Counted from the stretch's first letter, positions 7,990 through 16,959 are shown. The stretch is 64,000 bases of DNA from Streptomyces sp. T12 (GCF_028736035.1 NZ_CP117866.1:10271001-10335000), one strand, 5' to 3'. Program-made: numbers and translations. The notes: generated from the letters alone by a model not told the origin.

Positions 7990-8688
7990 TTGCCGCGACG
8001 CGAGGCCAGCGAGGTAGCACGCCAACTGCTGGACTTCACCGCACATGTCCGCGCCAAAATCCCGCACGTCACCGACACGATCTTCGTCAGCGCCGCCGTC
8101 CACCCCAACTACACCGCCGTGTTCGGGCCGTGGCATCCCACGGACAGATCGTCATTCCGGGCATGGCTGAACTCCGTGGGTGTCGACGTCCAGGGCGACC
8201 CGCACATCGGCCGCCTGCGGAAATCAGTCAAGGTCGAGAAGGCGATCGTGACCGAAGGACGGGTCAGCGACGCCGCGGACGACCACACCGAGGAAGCCTT
8301 CATCGGGCACTACGCGCAGGGCACGACGCTGCGGATCTTGTCCGGCCGGACGATCGCCACGGCTCAGCAGCACTGGTTCGACAAGGCTCTCGAACGCGCC
8401 GACGGCCCCACTCTCGTCTCCGAGGGACAGGACATCGACCCAGACCTGCTGCAGGAAGCTGGCTTGTCCGCGCTGGAGGCTGAGGACATCATGTCGGGTC
8501 AGCTCGACATGCGTCTCTCACTACAGAAACCCCTACCGCAGCCCCAACTTGCCGATTACGGGTCGTGTCTTCCGGGCGCGGTTTACGTACGGTCGGGCGA
8601 CCGACGGGGCGCAGGGGCGCTCCGCTCCGGGAACGCCGACGCCGTCATGCGCTCGTGTTCCTGGGCGAACGCTGGATCGGCGTTGTAG
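7990..8688 (+). pseudogene. Remnant of a large tyrosine-integrase-like protein
   Basis: The frame contains DPHIGRLRKSVKVEKAIV, RVSDAADDHTEEAFIGHYA, QGTTLRILSGRTIATAQQHW and LSALEAEDIMSGQLDM. These segments match my recollection of the C-terminal part of long Streptomyces site-specific integrase proteins found in integrative elements, although the catalytic Arg/Tyr residues are not clearly preserved. Similarity fades after about 8515. The start and end of the ORF look random and no ribosome site is present. It is best read as a decayed 3' fragment marking an old element boundary next to the trypsin operon. Confidence 0.5.
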
Positions 8689-11600
8689 TCGGTATGCCCG
8701 CGGATCGGCGCGGGCAGCGGGTGCTCGACGCTCCGGCCGAAGGTGAGGGGATCCTTCAGCTGAACGTCGACTTCGGGGCCGTTCGGCTGTGCCGTGGGGA
8801 ACACCCGGCCGCCGATGGGATCGGTGGCCCGCCACAGATTGCGCCAGCTGTGCACCTCCCCGTGCAGGGCCCGCAGCTCCTGCTGCCCGAAGAATGCCGG
8901 GAACAGCCGTCCGTACAGGCGCTCCAGCGGTGAGCCGTAGGTGAGCAGTTGGACACGGTGACGTTCGGACCGGGGGAGCTGCCAGATGGCTGCGGCAGCG
9001 AGCACACTGCCCTGGGAGTGGGCCGACACCATGACCCGGCCGCCCGTCGACCGGCACCACGTCGACATCCGCCAGGTGAGATCGGGAACGGCCCGCTCCG
9101 AGTAGCTGAGCCGTGCGAACGGGTGGGCGGCGCGGGGCCAGAAGGTGCCCACGTCCCACACGATGCCGAGGAGACTGCGGGATGTGGGTGCACGTGAGGC
9201 CCGGCGGCTGGAGTTGAGGAAGACGATGACCCCGACGGCGATCAGCCAGGACCCGATCCCCTTCAGCGCCTGGCTCAGCTCCACCAGGGGCTCCGGCAGC
9301 CCGGTTCCGGAGCCACCCGGCGGGGCGCCGGTGACGAAGGCTCCCGTCAGGGAGGCCGTGCTCAGCAGCAGGACGGCCGTGGCCATGGTGCTCAGCATCA
9401 TGGGGATCGAGTCCGTGATGCGGGCGCGCGCCCGGGCGGTGGTGATCCGGCGCGTGCGCAGCAGGTCGTGGTCCTCGCCCGGATAGTCGGCCGCCACGGA
9501 GGTGAGCAACTGCCGTTCGGTTCGGCTGAGTTGGAGACGCATCGCAACGGCGAGAGCCAGCAGCACGGCGAGGAGCACAGGGATGGCGGACATCTGCCAG
9601 GTGACCAGGGGAGGGGGACCCGCGATGGGGCCGCCTGCGGTGCCCGGTCTGCCGTAGTTGCCCAGCCAGTCCGCGAGCCCCTGAACGGCGCCGGCGGCCA
9701 TCATGTTGTAGAGGGAGAAGGCGAGTGTCACAGTGGTCGCCGGGGCGAGGCCCCGCAGCAGGATGCGCGGGGCGGGAGCGCTGCGGAACAGCACCGTCCC
9801 GGCCACGGCGAGCGCCACCACAATCAGGCCCTGCGCCAAGAGCAGTCCGCTGTAGGTGAATTCACTGCTCGGCAGCAGTCCCGCCGACCGCCAGCCGGGC
9901 CGGGACCACATGGCGTACAGGGCGCAGAGCGCGACGAGTACGACCGAGCCGGTGTGGAAGGCTGTGAACTGCGGGTCCAGTCGGCGGTCGATCCGGCTCT
10001 CCGATCGGCCCCGACGGCAGACCACCCAGACGACGACCAAGCCGAAGTTGACGATCAGCGCGGTGAGCAGATCGCCGCACATATCCAGGGCGACCGGTCC
10101 GCCGGCCTGCCGGTCGTAGCGGTGAGGCGCCTCGACGAGCAGCACGGAGACGGTGCACAGCCCGGCCGTACTGTGCGCCGAGTTGAGCCGGGCCAGCAGG
10201 CGCTTGCCGTACCAGAAGCCCGGCCTCGACAGGGCGGGCCGAAGCGCCTGTTCGTAGTCGGTCTCGCTCGGGGGGTGGGGCAGCGGCTGCTGGGACTCGA
10301 ACGCGTTCCACGTCTGCTGGGACAGCCGCCACAACAGCCAGATGAGTGCGCACGGCAGAAGCGATCCCACGGCGAGCCGTCGGCCGGGCTGCCCCCACCA
10401 GCCGGATTCGGCCGAGAGGAATCCCAGCCAGAAGCTCTGGCCGCGGGCGCATGCGTCCTGGCCCGCGCACTGCCAGGCCACGAGGTCCATGGAGAGCTCG
10501 CAGACGGCCGTCACCACCATGACCGTCAGGCTGAGCCCTGCGAGCCTGATCAGAAGGGAGTGCAGCCTGATGGTGCGCGAGTGACCACGAGCGGGCGGGC
10601 GCATCCAGTGGGCGAGGTTCACGAGCATGAAGGGGAGCAGCAGGAACCACAGCACCTGACCCGGCCGGCCCGGCGCGAGCGGTCCCCAGCTGTAGGTCTC
10701 AGGCACCGTGCGCCCCTGATAGTCGTGCGGCCGCTGCTCTGCGTCCACGTCCGCGGCCCTGCGGTGAAGCGCCGCGATCTCGTCACCGGCAATTTGCACG
10801 ACGCGCGGGTCGGCGAGCGTCCGCTCGGGCGTCGCGCCTTCGATGCCGTGGACGAGGAGTTCGAGGACGAGACCGAAACTCGCGTGGCGCTCCGGGGCCA
10901 AAGGCCTTGAGGCGGCGGCCAGGCCAGCACGGGCCCGGACCGTGGTCTCGTGCGTGTGGACGAGGGCCTTGCGCACCGCTCTGGCCTGTGGATGCCGCAG
11001 CCCCAGCGTGGTCGACGCGCGCTGGGCCGCCACCGCGAGGACGTCGACGAGCCGCTCCATACCGGTCAGATCGCCGTCCAGCGCGGCGGTTTCATGCCGG
11101 GCCGAGGCCATCAGGACCAGCGCCTCCAGGGACCGCGGATGGTCGTCCCCCAGCCGGTCCATCTGCTGCCGGCACAGCTCTTCGAGGTCGTGAGCCAGCT
11201 GCCGGACGCGCGCGTCGTCCTCGGCGCGGCCCGCGGACATCATGAGCACGGAGGTGGTGCGCAGGAGTACGTCGAGGCGGGGCCCGGACTCCGGCAGCGA
11301 GCGGCCCAGTTCGTTCCCCTGCCGGGCGTGCGACTCAGCGGCCCGCCACTTGCCCTGCTCGGCGGCGCACAGGGCGAGGTTCGTGTGGGTGTGAGCCTTC
11401 TCGACCGGGGTGTCTGCGGCGTCCAGCGCCGACTCCAGCGCGGTCAGGGCGTTGCCGAGGTAGGAGCCGCCCTCATCGATGAGGGCCGCGGCGAGCCGGT
11501 TGTGCACCACGCACCGGTATTGCGGCTCAACGCGCGGCGCATCGATCCATTCCGCGGCCACGTCCAGCACCGCGGCGAGCTCTTCGGCCAGTTCCAGCTC

Positions 11601-11783
11601 GCGCAACAGCGTGACCAGATAGGCGAATTGACGTGCGTCGTCGGCGGTGTGGAGTAGCTTCTGGTCGTCGGCCAGGGTCGCGAGGTGCGCGCGCAGCGCG
11701 TCCAGCGATCCGTCCTCGCCACGCACCGCGCGCTCGGCGGCGCCGATGCGCTGCGCCCATCCCGGCGCAATGTGTTCAGTCAC
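8583..11783 (-). CDS. TPR-like / multi-pass membrane / lipase-like protein of the Trypco-trypsin operon (1066 aa)
   Basis: The GTG at 11783 overlaps the trypsin stop by eight bases (GTGACTGA). Residues 1-330 are helical, Ala/Leu-rich TPR-like repeats (for example THTNLALCAAEQGKWRAAESH). Residues about 375-870 hold roughly ten hydrophobic segments, beginning VLWFLLLPFMLVNLAHW. The C-terminal region, about 880-1040, looks like an alpha/beta hydrolase: SAHSQGSVLAAAA (nucleophile elbow, near 919), TYGSPLERLYGRLFPAFF, WRATDPIGG (possible acid) and GHTDYNADP (possible His). I infer a membrane-anchored effector whose N-terminus senses or scaffolds. Joining of a TPR part to such a membrane hydrolase is unusual. 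The exact family is not certain. Confidence 0.8.
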   Translation of the reverse strand: MTEHIAPGWAQRIGAAERAVRGEDGSLDALRAHLATLADDQKLLHTADDARQFAYLVTLLRELELAEELAAVLDVAAEWIDAPRVEPQYRCVVHNRLAAALIDEGGSYLGNALTALESALDAADTPVEKAHTHTNLALCAAEQGKWRAAESHARQGNELGRSLPESGPRLDVLLRTTSVLMMSAGRAEDDARVRQLAHDLEELCRQQMDRLGDDHPRSLEALVLMASARHETAALDGDLTGMERLVDVLAVAAQRASTTLGLRHPQARAVRKALVHTHETTVRARAGLAAASRPLAPERHASFGLVLELLVHGIEGATPERTLADPRVVQIAGDEIAALHRRAADVDAEQRPHDYQGRTVPETYSWGPLAPGRPGQVLWFLLLPFMLVNLAHWMRPPARGHSRTIRLHSLLIRLAGLSLTVMVVTAVCELSMDLVAWQCAGQDACARGQSFWLGFLSAESGWWGQPGRRLAVGSLLPCALIWLLWRLSQQTWNAFESQQPLPHPPSETDYEQALRPALSRPGFWYGKRLLARLNSAHSTAGLCTVSVLLVEAPHRYDRQAGGPVALDMCGDLLTALIVNFGLVVVWVVCRRGRSESRIDRRLDPQFTAFHTGSVVLVALCALYAMWSRPGWRSAGLLPSSEFTYSGLLLAQGLIVVALAVAGTVLFRSAPAPRILLRGLAPATTVTLAFSLYNMMAAGAVQGLADWLGNYGRPGTAGGPIAGPPPLVTWQMSAIPVLLAVLLALAVAMRLQLSRTERQLLTSVAADYPGEDHDLLRTRRITTARARARITDSIPMMLSTMATAVLLLSTASLTGAFVTGAPPGGSGTGLPEPLVELSQALKGIGSWLIAVGVIVFLNSSRRASRAPTSRSLLGIVWDVGTFWPRAAHPFARLSYSERAVPDLTWRMSTWCRSTGGRVMVSAHSQGSVLAAAAIWQLPRSERHRVQLLTYGSPLERLYGRLFPAFFGQQELRALHGEVHSWRNLWRATDPIGGRVFPTAQPNGPEVDVQLKDPLTFGRSVEHPLPAPIRGHTDYNADPAFAQEHERMTASAFPERSAPAPRRSPDRT

Positions 11784-12621
11784 CCGTAGCCCCGCCCAGT
11801 AACTCCTCGTCCAGCACACGAAGCGCCCGATCACGGCTCCGTGCAGCTTCCTCCGGCGTGATGAGGCCGTCGTCCAGCAACTGCCGGACCCTCCTCAAGT
11901 ACCCCTCGACATCCACGGCCGGCGGGTCCCGGCGGGGCTCGGCCGGGGGTCTCGGGCCCGGAAGGACCATCGGCTTCCCGGTGACCACATCGCGCAGATG
12001 ACCGACGTCGAAGTACGGGAACCGCTCGGCGGCGTGCAGTACGGATGCCGCGAACACCACGTTCGTGTCCCGGGAGCCGTCCGCGCGGCTGAGCTCCTGC
12101 TCCATGAGAATGCCCACGACGGGCCGCTCACCCGGTCCCGCGCCGGCGGGGACGGTGTGCACCGGGCTGCCGGAGTAGCCCGCGAAGTCGTGCACCAGCT
12201 GGGCGACGGTCATCTGCAGCCCCGTGAACTCGCCGTGCGCGTCGCTGCGATGAGTGATCGGCGCGTGGGTGACGTGCCCGCTCAGCGCGGTCTTCGTGTC
12301 CGGCGGCCGATAGTTGCCGAGCCATGGCACGTCCGGCCGTGGACGGTCGGTGGGTGGGGCGAGCGGGAGGTCGTACGCGTGGGCGTCGAGGACCGCGATG
12401 AGCGCGAGGTCCGAGTCCTCGATCCGGTCGCACAGCCGTCCCGGGACCCGCTGTCCGTCCGGGAGGTCCAGATTCAGGCGTACGTCGTCACCGGAGGCCC
12501 CCGACACGACGTGCAGGGCGGTCAGGACGAAGCCCCGTGTGACCAGGAACCCGGCACCCAAGTGCAGCTCACCCTCGTAGATCCGCACCCAGTACGCATC
12601 CGCGTAGGACTCCGCGCTCAT
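11776..12621 (-). CDS. Trypsin-like serine protease with C-terminal helical tail
   Basis: 281 residues, cytoplasmic (no signal peptide). The catalytic triad is visible: His37 in LTALHVV, Asp71 in EDSDLALIAV and Ser150 in GYSGSPV. A short C-terminal helical hairpin (about 235-275, LRRVRQLLDDGLITPEEAA) resembles a SHOCT-like segment and is separated by a Pro-rich linker. The ATG overlaps the Trypco1 gene stop as ATGA, and the 3' end overlaps the next gene, so three proteins are made from one message. In conflict systems such proteases are thought to activate a partner by cleavage. That role is inference; the fold and triad are seen. Confidence 0.88.
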   Translation of the reverse strand: MSAESYADAYWVRIYEGELHLGAGFLVTRGFVLTALHVVSGASGDDVRLNLDLPDGQRVPGRLCDRIEDSDLALIAVLDAHAYDLPLAPPTDRPRPDVPWLGNYRPPDTKTALSGHVTHAPITHRSDAHGEFTGLQMTVAQLVHDFAGYSGSPVHTVPAGAGPGERPVVGILMEQELSRADGSRDTNVVFAASVLHAAERFPYFDVGHLRDVVTGKPMVLPGPRPPAEPRRDPPAVDVEGYLRRVRQLLDDGLITPEEAARSRDRALRVLDEELLGGATGD

Positions 12622-12947
12622 GGCGCACCGTCGGCCCGCTCCACCGTGAGCGTCACCTCGAGAGACGCCTCCGCCGAAGCCTTTGAGAGGATGACGCCCG
12701 CCTCGGCAGCGAGCGTCAGCCCGAAGGTGACTTGTACGCTCCGCACCGCCCAGCCGTGCCGCTCGGGCACCTGGGCCAGAGAGTCCTGGGCGAGGACCGT
12801 CGCCTGCTGGATGGCCTCCCGCACCTCGTCGGCGCGCTCGGCGAGCGGGGCCGAGCGGCGCGTCCTGTTGCTGATCTGACGCGAGCCGTGCCCATCGGTC
12901 TCGACTGTCTCGATCCGTACGAGCGAAGGAGCGTCGAGATCAGCCAT
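12618..12947 (-). CDS. Trypco1-like (trypsin-co-occurring, CU044_2847-type) protein
   Basis: A 109-residue protein from ATG 12947, with GGGAG six bases upstream. The C-terminal half, SVQVTFGLTLAAEAGVILSK followed by an EVTLTVER strand, matches the conserved core of the trypsin-co-occurring domain 1 family, which is found next to trypsin-like proteases in actinobacterial NTPase/peptidase conflict systems (Kaur, Burroughs, Iyer and Aravind described these domains). A helical middle segment (ADEVREAIQQATVLAQ) precedes it. The next gene is a trypsin-like protease overlapping by four bases, exactly the expected partner. Its biochemical role is not established; it may be a substrate, inhibitor or adaptor. 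Confidence 0.8.
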   Translation of the reverse strand: MADLDAPSLVRIETVETDGHGSRQISNRTRRSAPLAERADEVREAIQQATVLAQDSLAQVPERHGWAVRSVQVTFGLTLAAEAGVILSKASAEASLEVTLTVERADGAP

Positions 12948-13035
12948 GGTCGCTCCCCGTCCCGTCAAGTCGTCCCCGTTGCAGGCCAGCGTAGACCCGA
13001 AGGACCGGGTCGCGGAGGGGGAACGAGAGGTCTCT

Positions 13036-13125
13036 TCACCGCGCCATCGGCCGGGCCACATAGGAGATGTCTTGCTGCCCGCTATGGTCGCGCTGCCGTT
13101 GGGTGCCGTTGATCCAGCCCGCCAT
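13036..13125 (-). CDS. Possible 29-aa peptide gene leading the Trypco-trypsin operon
   Basis: AAGGAG lies seven bases before the ATG at 13125, one of the best ribosome sites in the region. The 29-residue reading frame starts MAGWINGTQRQRDHSGQQD and ends in VARPMAR before TGA at 13036. It lies 88 bp upstream of the Trypco1 gene on the same strand. It could be a protease substrate, a signal peptide-like factor, a leader peptide or chance. No similarity recognised. Confidence 0.45.
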   Translation of the reverse strand: MAGWINGTQRQRDHSGQQDISYVARPMAR

Positions 13126-13280
13126 GGCGGTGCTCCTTCGTTCGGGATCAGGCGCTGCTCTCCACCCTTCGAAAAAGGACCCATGGAGTTACCAATAAGC
13201 AGCCGACAACAATCGGTAAGGTTTGCGCCTCGTCGATGATTGACTGTGCGCGGCCGGGGGGCCGTGGGGAGGGGTGGGTT
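13126..13280. promoter_or_regulatory. Divergent promoter region between the operon and the TPR protein gene
   Basis: This comparatively AT-rich segment (ACCAATAAGCAGCC, then CCGACAACAATCGG) separates two divergent units. CCGA-N6-TCGG at about 13200-13215 could be an operator. I cannot fix -10/-35 boxes with confidence. Confidence 0.4.
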
Positions 13281-15080
13281 GTGGGCAGATTGCCTGACGT
13301 GTTCGCGGTGCCTCGGATGATGCGGCATTTCGCGGCCACCGGCGAGGGGCTGCCGCCCGACGGCACAGTAGAGGTGGACGCGCCGGATTCCGCTCTGCGG
13401 GCAGCGCTCTCCTCGGCCCGGTCAGGTGCCTGGGCACCGGCGGCGGAACTGTTGGCACAGGCGCGCATCGCCCGCGACTGGGAACGGCGCGGTGAGTACA
13501 GCTCCGCCCTGGCCGAACTCGCCCTGCACCACACCGGATGGCTCGAGGACTGGCGGCAGGAGCGGCCCTTCGATCCCGATCTCGGCCTGGTGGTGGCCGA
13601 GTTGGAGATCGACCGGGCCTGGCAGATACGTACCGCCGCGCGCGCCCGTCACGTGTCGCAGGAGCAGTTCCGGGCGTTCCACGCCGTCCTGCGCGACGCG
13701 GAACCGGTGCTGCAGACGGCCGCCGACCTCAACCCCGAAGACCCCGTTCCCTGGCGGATCCTCATCGCCCACGCCATGGGGCTCGGAGCTCCCCGCGAGG
13801 TGTTCGACGAGTATCTGGCCCGGGGGCGCGAAGCCGCCCCGCATCACGTGGGGCTGCATGCCCGCGCGGTTCAGTACCTGGCACAGAAGTGGTACGGCTC
13901 GCACGCGGAGATGTTCGAGTTCGCCGAGTCGGCCGCCGCGGCGTCCCCTGAGGGTTCACCGCTGCGCGGACTGCCGCTGCACGCGGTCACCGAGTACGCG
14001 CTGGAGCACGAGGCGGGGATCGGACAGGGGCCGCTGGCGTGGTCCAGGATCGAGGGGCTTGTCGAGTCGGGCCTGGAGCTGTCCGCCGTGTTCGGGCCGG
14101 GCGACCGGCGGGCGGCGGGCTTCCGTAACCATCTCGCGCTCGCGCTGATCCGCTCCGGGCGCGAGGCCGAGGCCCTGGAGGTCTTCCGCCTCATCGGCAC
14201 CGACGCGCGCACATTCCCCTGGGCGTACCTGGGCGATCCACGGGAGATCTTCCTCCTCATGCGCCAGGGGGTGCGCGCCCATGTCGCCCGCCGGACACCG
14301 TACTTCGGCGGCTCCGCACCAGCGCCGACCGCCGTCGGCCCGTCGAACGCGGTGGACACTGCGAGCACGGCGGATACAACGGACGCAGACACGACGGACA
14401 CAGCGGATACGGCCCGAGCGACGCCCCCGCCCCCGCCCCCGCCCGCGGCCATGGCCATCGCTCTGGCCGGCGCACCACTGCGGGACGTCCGCGAGGCAAT
14501 CCTGATCACCGGCACAACCATGCGTCTCGTCCCGGTACCCGGCAACGCCACTCTCGTCGAGACCGCGCCCTCGGCGGAACCTCCGGGCCGCCGCAAGGGC
14601 ACGCGCACGACCCTGCTCGGCGAGGGCAGGCTGCCCCGGCTGGCCCGTACCTTCAGCCGGGGTGAGAAGTGGCCGGTCCTGGTGGCGGCCAAGGAGGGCG
14701 CTGACTACACCCTCCACCTGTACCGCGACGGCCGCCTGGTGACCGCTCACACCTGGTGGGCCGACCCCGCCGAGATGCCGACGCAGGAGGAGGCACAGGA
14801 CCGGGCGACCGCGCTGGCGGCTGCCTACGGCATGACGGACCACCGACCCCTCACCGCGGTACTGCGCGGTACCGGCGATCCACGACAGCACCTCGACGAG
14901 GCGTTCACCACGCTTGGGCTGCCCTCACTCCCGGCCGGCTTCGGGTGTCGCCCTGAGCCCCTGGCCGAGGTGCAGGGCGCCCAGCTGGTCGAGCGGCGGT
15001 CCTTCTTCCGCGCGATCAAGGAGTCGCTGTCCTCCGAGCGTGACCGCGCCTCCGACGGGGAGCTGCCCCCACTGACCTGA
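13281..15080 (+). CDS. TPR-rich hypothetical protein (599 aa)
   Basis: The GTG at 13281 has GGAGGGG six bases upstream, preferred over earlier in-frame starts. Residues 40-330 are helical repeat-like and include an EPVLQTAADLNPEDPVPWR segment and a YLAQKWYGSHAEMFEFAES motif resembling DUF4034-type repeat proteins. A low-complexity Thr/Asp/Ala linker and a Pro run (about 365-395, eight consecutive Pro) join a C-terminal domain of about 200 residues with strands such as YTLHLYRDGRLVTAHTW. No signal peptide or membrane segment. It is divergent from the Trypco-trypsin operon and may share its control region. Function unknown. Confidence 0.85.
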   Translation: MGRLPDVFAVPRMMRHFAATGEGLPPDGTVEVDAPDSALRAALSSARSGAWAPAAELLAQARIARDWERRGEYSSALAELALHHTGWLEDWRQERPFDPDLGLVVAELEIDRAWQIRTAARARHVSQEQFRAFHAVLRDAEPVLQTAADLNPEDPVPWRILIAHAMGLGAPREVFDEYLARGREAAPHHVGLHARAVQYLAQKWYGSHAEMFEFAESAAAASPEGSPLRGLPLHAVTEYALEHEAGIGQGPLAWSRIEGLVESGLELSAVFGPGDRRAAGFRNHLALALIRSGREAEALEVFRLIGTDARTFPWAYLGDPREIFLLMRQGVRAHVARRTPYFGGSAPAPTAVGPSNAVDTASTADTTDADTTDTADTARATPPPPPPPAAMAIALAGAPLRDVREAILITGTTMRLVPVPGNATLVETAPSAEPPGRRKGTRTTLLGEGRLPRLARTFSRGEKWPVLVAAKEGADYTLHLYRDGRLVTAHTWWADPAEMPTQEEAQDRATALAAAYGMTDHRPLTAVLRGTGDPRQHLDEAFTTLGLPSLPAGFGCRPEPLAEVQGAQLVERRSFFRAIKESLSSERDRASDGELPPLT

Positions 15081-15408
15081 CCTGACCTGATCTCGCCGCG
15101 TGGAGCGCGCGATCAGCGGCGCCGTCGTCAGCCGTACGCCCTGCCGCCACGCGTCGTCTGTCGCGAGCCTGCCGATGGTGGACCCCGGTCACCGAATGGA
15201 GGAATCCCGGCGAGATCGCGCCGTACGCACACGTCACGGGCCTGCACCCGTGCATATGGCTGGCCCGTGCGAGCGCAAGAAGCGATGGCGGTCTGACCAC
15301 GTGAGGCACTCGCGTCGCCGGACTCGGCCGCTCGGTCGTGCGCCTGGGTTCCGTTCTGGTCAGGAATCGAGAAGCGCCGTTCTCGTGGTCGTAGCTAGCG
15401 TCTTTGTC
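15081..15408. other. Gene-free stretch upstream of the VOC gene
   Basis: No gene seen. It holds an inverted repeat CGAGAA-N6-TTCTCG at about 15368-15385, and TAGCTA at 15392-15397 that could be a -10 box close enough to the ATG (15409) for a leaderless or near-leaderless transcript. Confidence 0.35.
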
Positions 15409-16035
15409 ATGACTTCCATCGCATCCGTCACCCTTGAGGTGGCCGACCCCACAGCCGCCGACCGCTTCTACACCACCGCGTTCGAGCTGGGCAGCCAGGT
15501 ACGCGTGCGGGCGTCGGACACACCGTCGACCGGCTTCCGAGGGTTCACGCTGTCGCTCGTGGTGTCCCAGCCTGCCAACGTCAACGCCCTCATCGACGCA
15601 GCCGTCGGGGCCGGTGCCGCGACGCTGAAGCCCGCCGGCAAGTCGCTCTGGGGCTATGGGGGCGTCGTACAGGCACCGGACGGAACGATCTGGCAGGTCG
15701 CGTCGTCGTCGAAGAAGGACACCGGCCCGGCCAGCCGGCAGTTCGACGAGCTCGTGCTCCTGCTCGGCGTCGAGGACGTGAAGGCCAGCAAGCAGTTCTA
15801 CGTCGAGCACGGCCTCACCGTGGCGAAGAGCTTCGGCGGCAAGTACGTCGAGTTCGCCACCGAGGCCGATCCCGTCAAGCTCGCGCTGTACAAGCGCCGT
15901 GGCCTGGCCAAGGTCGCCGGCGTCTCTCCCGACGGCACCGGATCGCACCGGCTCACGATCGGCAGCGATGCCGAGCCGTTCACCGACCCGGACGGCTTCG
16001 CGTGGACCACCGCGTCGGAGACCGCCTCGCTGTGA
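15409..16035 (+). CDS. VOC-family (glyoxalase/dioxygenase-like) protein
   Basis: 208 residues made of two beta-alpha-beta-beta-beta modules. The first runs from MTSIASVTLEVADPTAADRF to TIWQVASSS; the second starts DELVLLLGVEDVKASKQFY and ends PFTDPDGFAWTTA. This is the paired-module vicinal-oxygen-chelate fold used by glyoxalase I, bleomycin-resistance proteins and dioxygenases. Typical metal ligands are not all obvious, so it may bind a ligand without catalysis. There is no ribosome site before the ATG, consistent with leaderless translation. It stands alone. Confidence 0.85.
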   Translation: MTSIASVTLEVADPTAADRFYTTAFELGSQVRVRASDTPSTGFRGFTLSLVVSQPANVNALIDAAVGAGAATLKPAGKSLWGYGGVVQAPDGTIWQVASSSKKDTGPASRQFDELVLLLGVEDVKASKQFYVEHGLTVAKSFGGKYVEFATEADPVKLALYKRRGLAKVAGVSPDGTGSHRLTIGSDAEPFTDPDGFAWTTASETASL

Positions 16036-16220
16036 ACCGGTGACGCGGCTGCGCCCCGACATCGACGAAGGAGCCCTCTCACCGGCTGCGGTCCGCCGCG
16101 GTCGGCTCACCCTCCCCAAGTAGGGGCTGGCGTCCTGGACCTGGTCGTCGAGTGTGCGGGCTCGCCCACCGAACCCTTCGGCTCACCGGTCCTTGAGCCG
16201 GGTCGCTCTCGGATCACTCG

Positions 16221-16460
16221 CTACCGCTGAGGCCGCACGGCCCATCGCCCGACAGTGACAGCGGCACCGAGGCCGATCAGTACGAGCCCGAATGTCTTGT
16301 CTTCCTCCGTGATCCGCTTGTCCGCGTCGGCCCGGAATGCCGCCTCATCCGCGGCGTTGGAATCGATGCTCGCCGGAATGTAGATGATCAGGCCGATGGC
16401 GGCGATCAGCACACCGACGAGGGTGAGGGCGACTCCGGTGCGGCGGCGTGCGGTCCTCAT
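16221..16460 (-). CDS. Small membrane protein with two transmembrane segments (79 aa)
   Basis: The ATG at 16460 has GGAG eight bases upstream. A first hydrophobic helix (TGVALTLVGVLIAAIGLIIY) follows a basic N-terminus, then a charged loop with EEDKTFG and a second helix (LVLIGLGAAVTVG). Both ends are probably cytoplasmic. No family recognised. A single gene between the VOC gene and an IS-damaged region. Confidence 0.6.
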   Translation of the reverse strand: MRTARRRTGVALTLVGVLIAAIGLIIYIPASIDSNAADEAAFRADADKRITEEDKTFGLVLIGLGAAVTVGRWAVRPQR

Positions 16461-16514
16461 GTGCGGGTCTCCTGCGGTCAATAGTTCAAGGGTGCCCGGG
16501 AGGCATCTGCTGCC

Positions 16515-16958
16515 TCAGGGGCTCTCCTCGTCGTCCTTCTTCGGCAGCACGCGCAGAGCCATCACGGTGCCGTCGTCGCCGAAGGAGACGGGACCCCACA
16601 GTGGGGCCGTGGTGCTGATCGGGTGGAGGCATACCGGAACCGGGCGTACGAACACCTGATCGGTTCCCACGTAGACCGTCGGGCCTATCTTGTGCCGCGC
16701 GTCCCGGACGCTGGACGAACCGGCGAAGGTCTGCCGCTTGTAGTGCTTGTGGCCCTGCTTGTCGGTCAGGTACTGGGCGATTTCGGTGCCCGCTCCGGCG
16801 AAGGCCAGCTGGCCTGCGGCTCCAGGGCGCGCGAGCAGCTGGCCGTACCAGCCAAGCTCCTTGCGGGGGATGAGGAACCCGTCCTGGATTCGTTCTCTGT
16901 GGCCGTCGACAGGTACTTTCACCGCGCCGGCGTACGCGGGGTTCCGCTCCGATAGCAC
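16515..16958 (-). CDS. Hypothetical protein or 3' fragment beside an IS
   Basis: A frame of up to 147 residues with a plausible soluble protein composition (VDGHRERIQDGFLIPRKELG, PVCLHPISTTAPLWGPVSFG). The upstream limit is about 10 bp from the end of the IS5-type transposase gene, and the first start codon lacks a ribosome site. It may therefore be the 3' part of a gene cut by the insertion, possibly the one beginning at 18088. Function unknown. Confidence 0.4.
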   Translation of the reverse strand: MLSERNPAYAGAVKVPVDGHRERIQDGFLIPRKELGWYGQLLARPGAAGQLAFAGAGTEIAQYLTDKQGHKHYKRQTFAGSSSVRDARHKIGPTVYVGTDQVFVRPVPVCLHPISTTAPLWGPVSFGDDGTVMALRVLPKKDDEESP

Positions 16959-16959
16959 T

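Noticed and set aside
9468..10910. Long plus-strand ORF opposite the TPR/membrane protein
   Set aside because: Antisense shadow; composition dominated by Gly/Arg/Gln, no motif.
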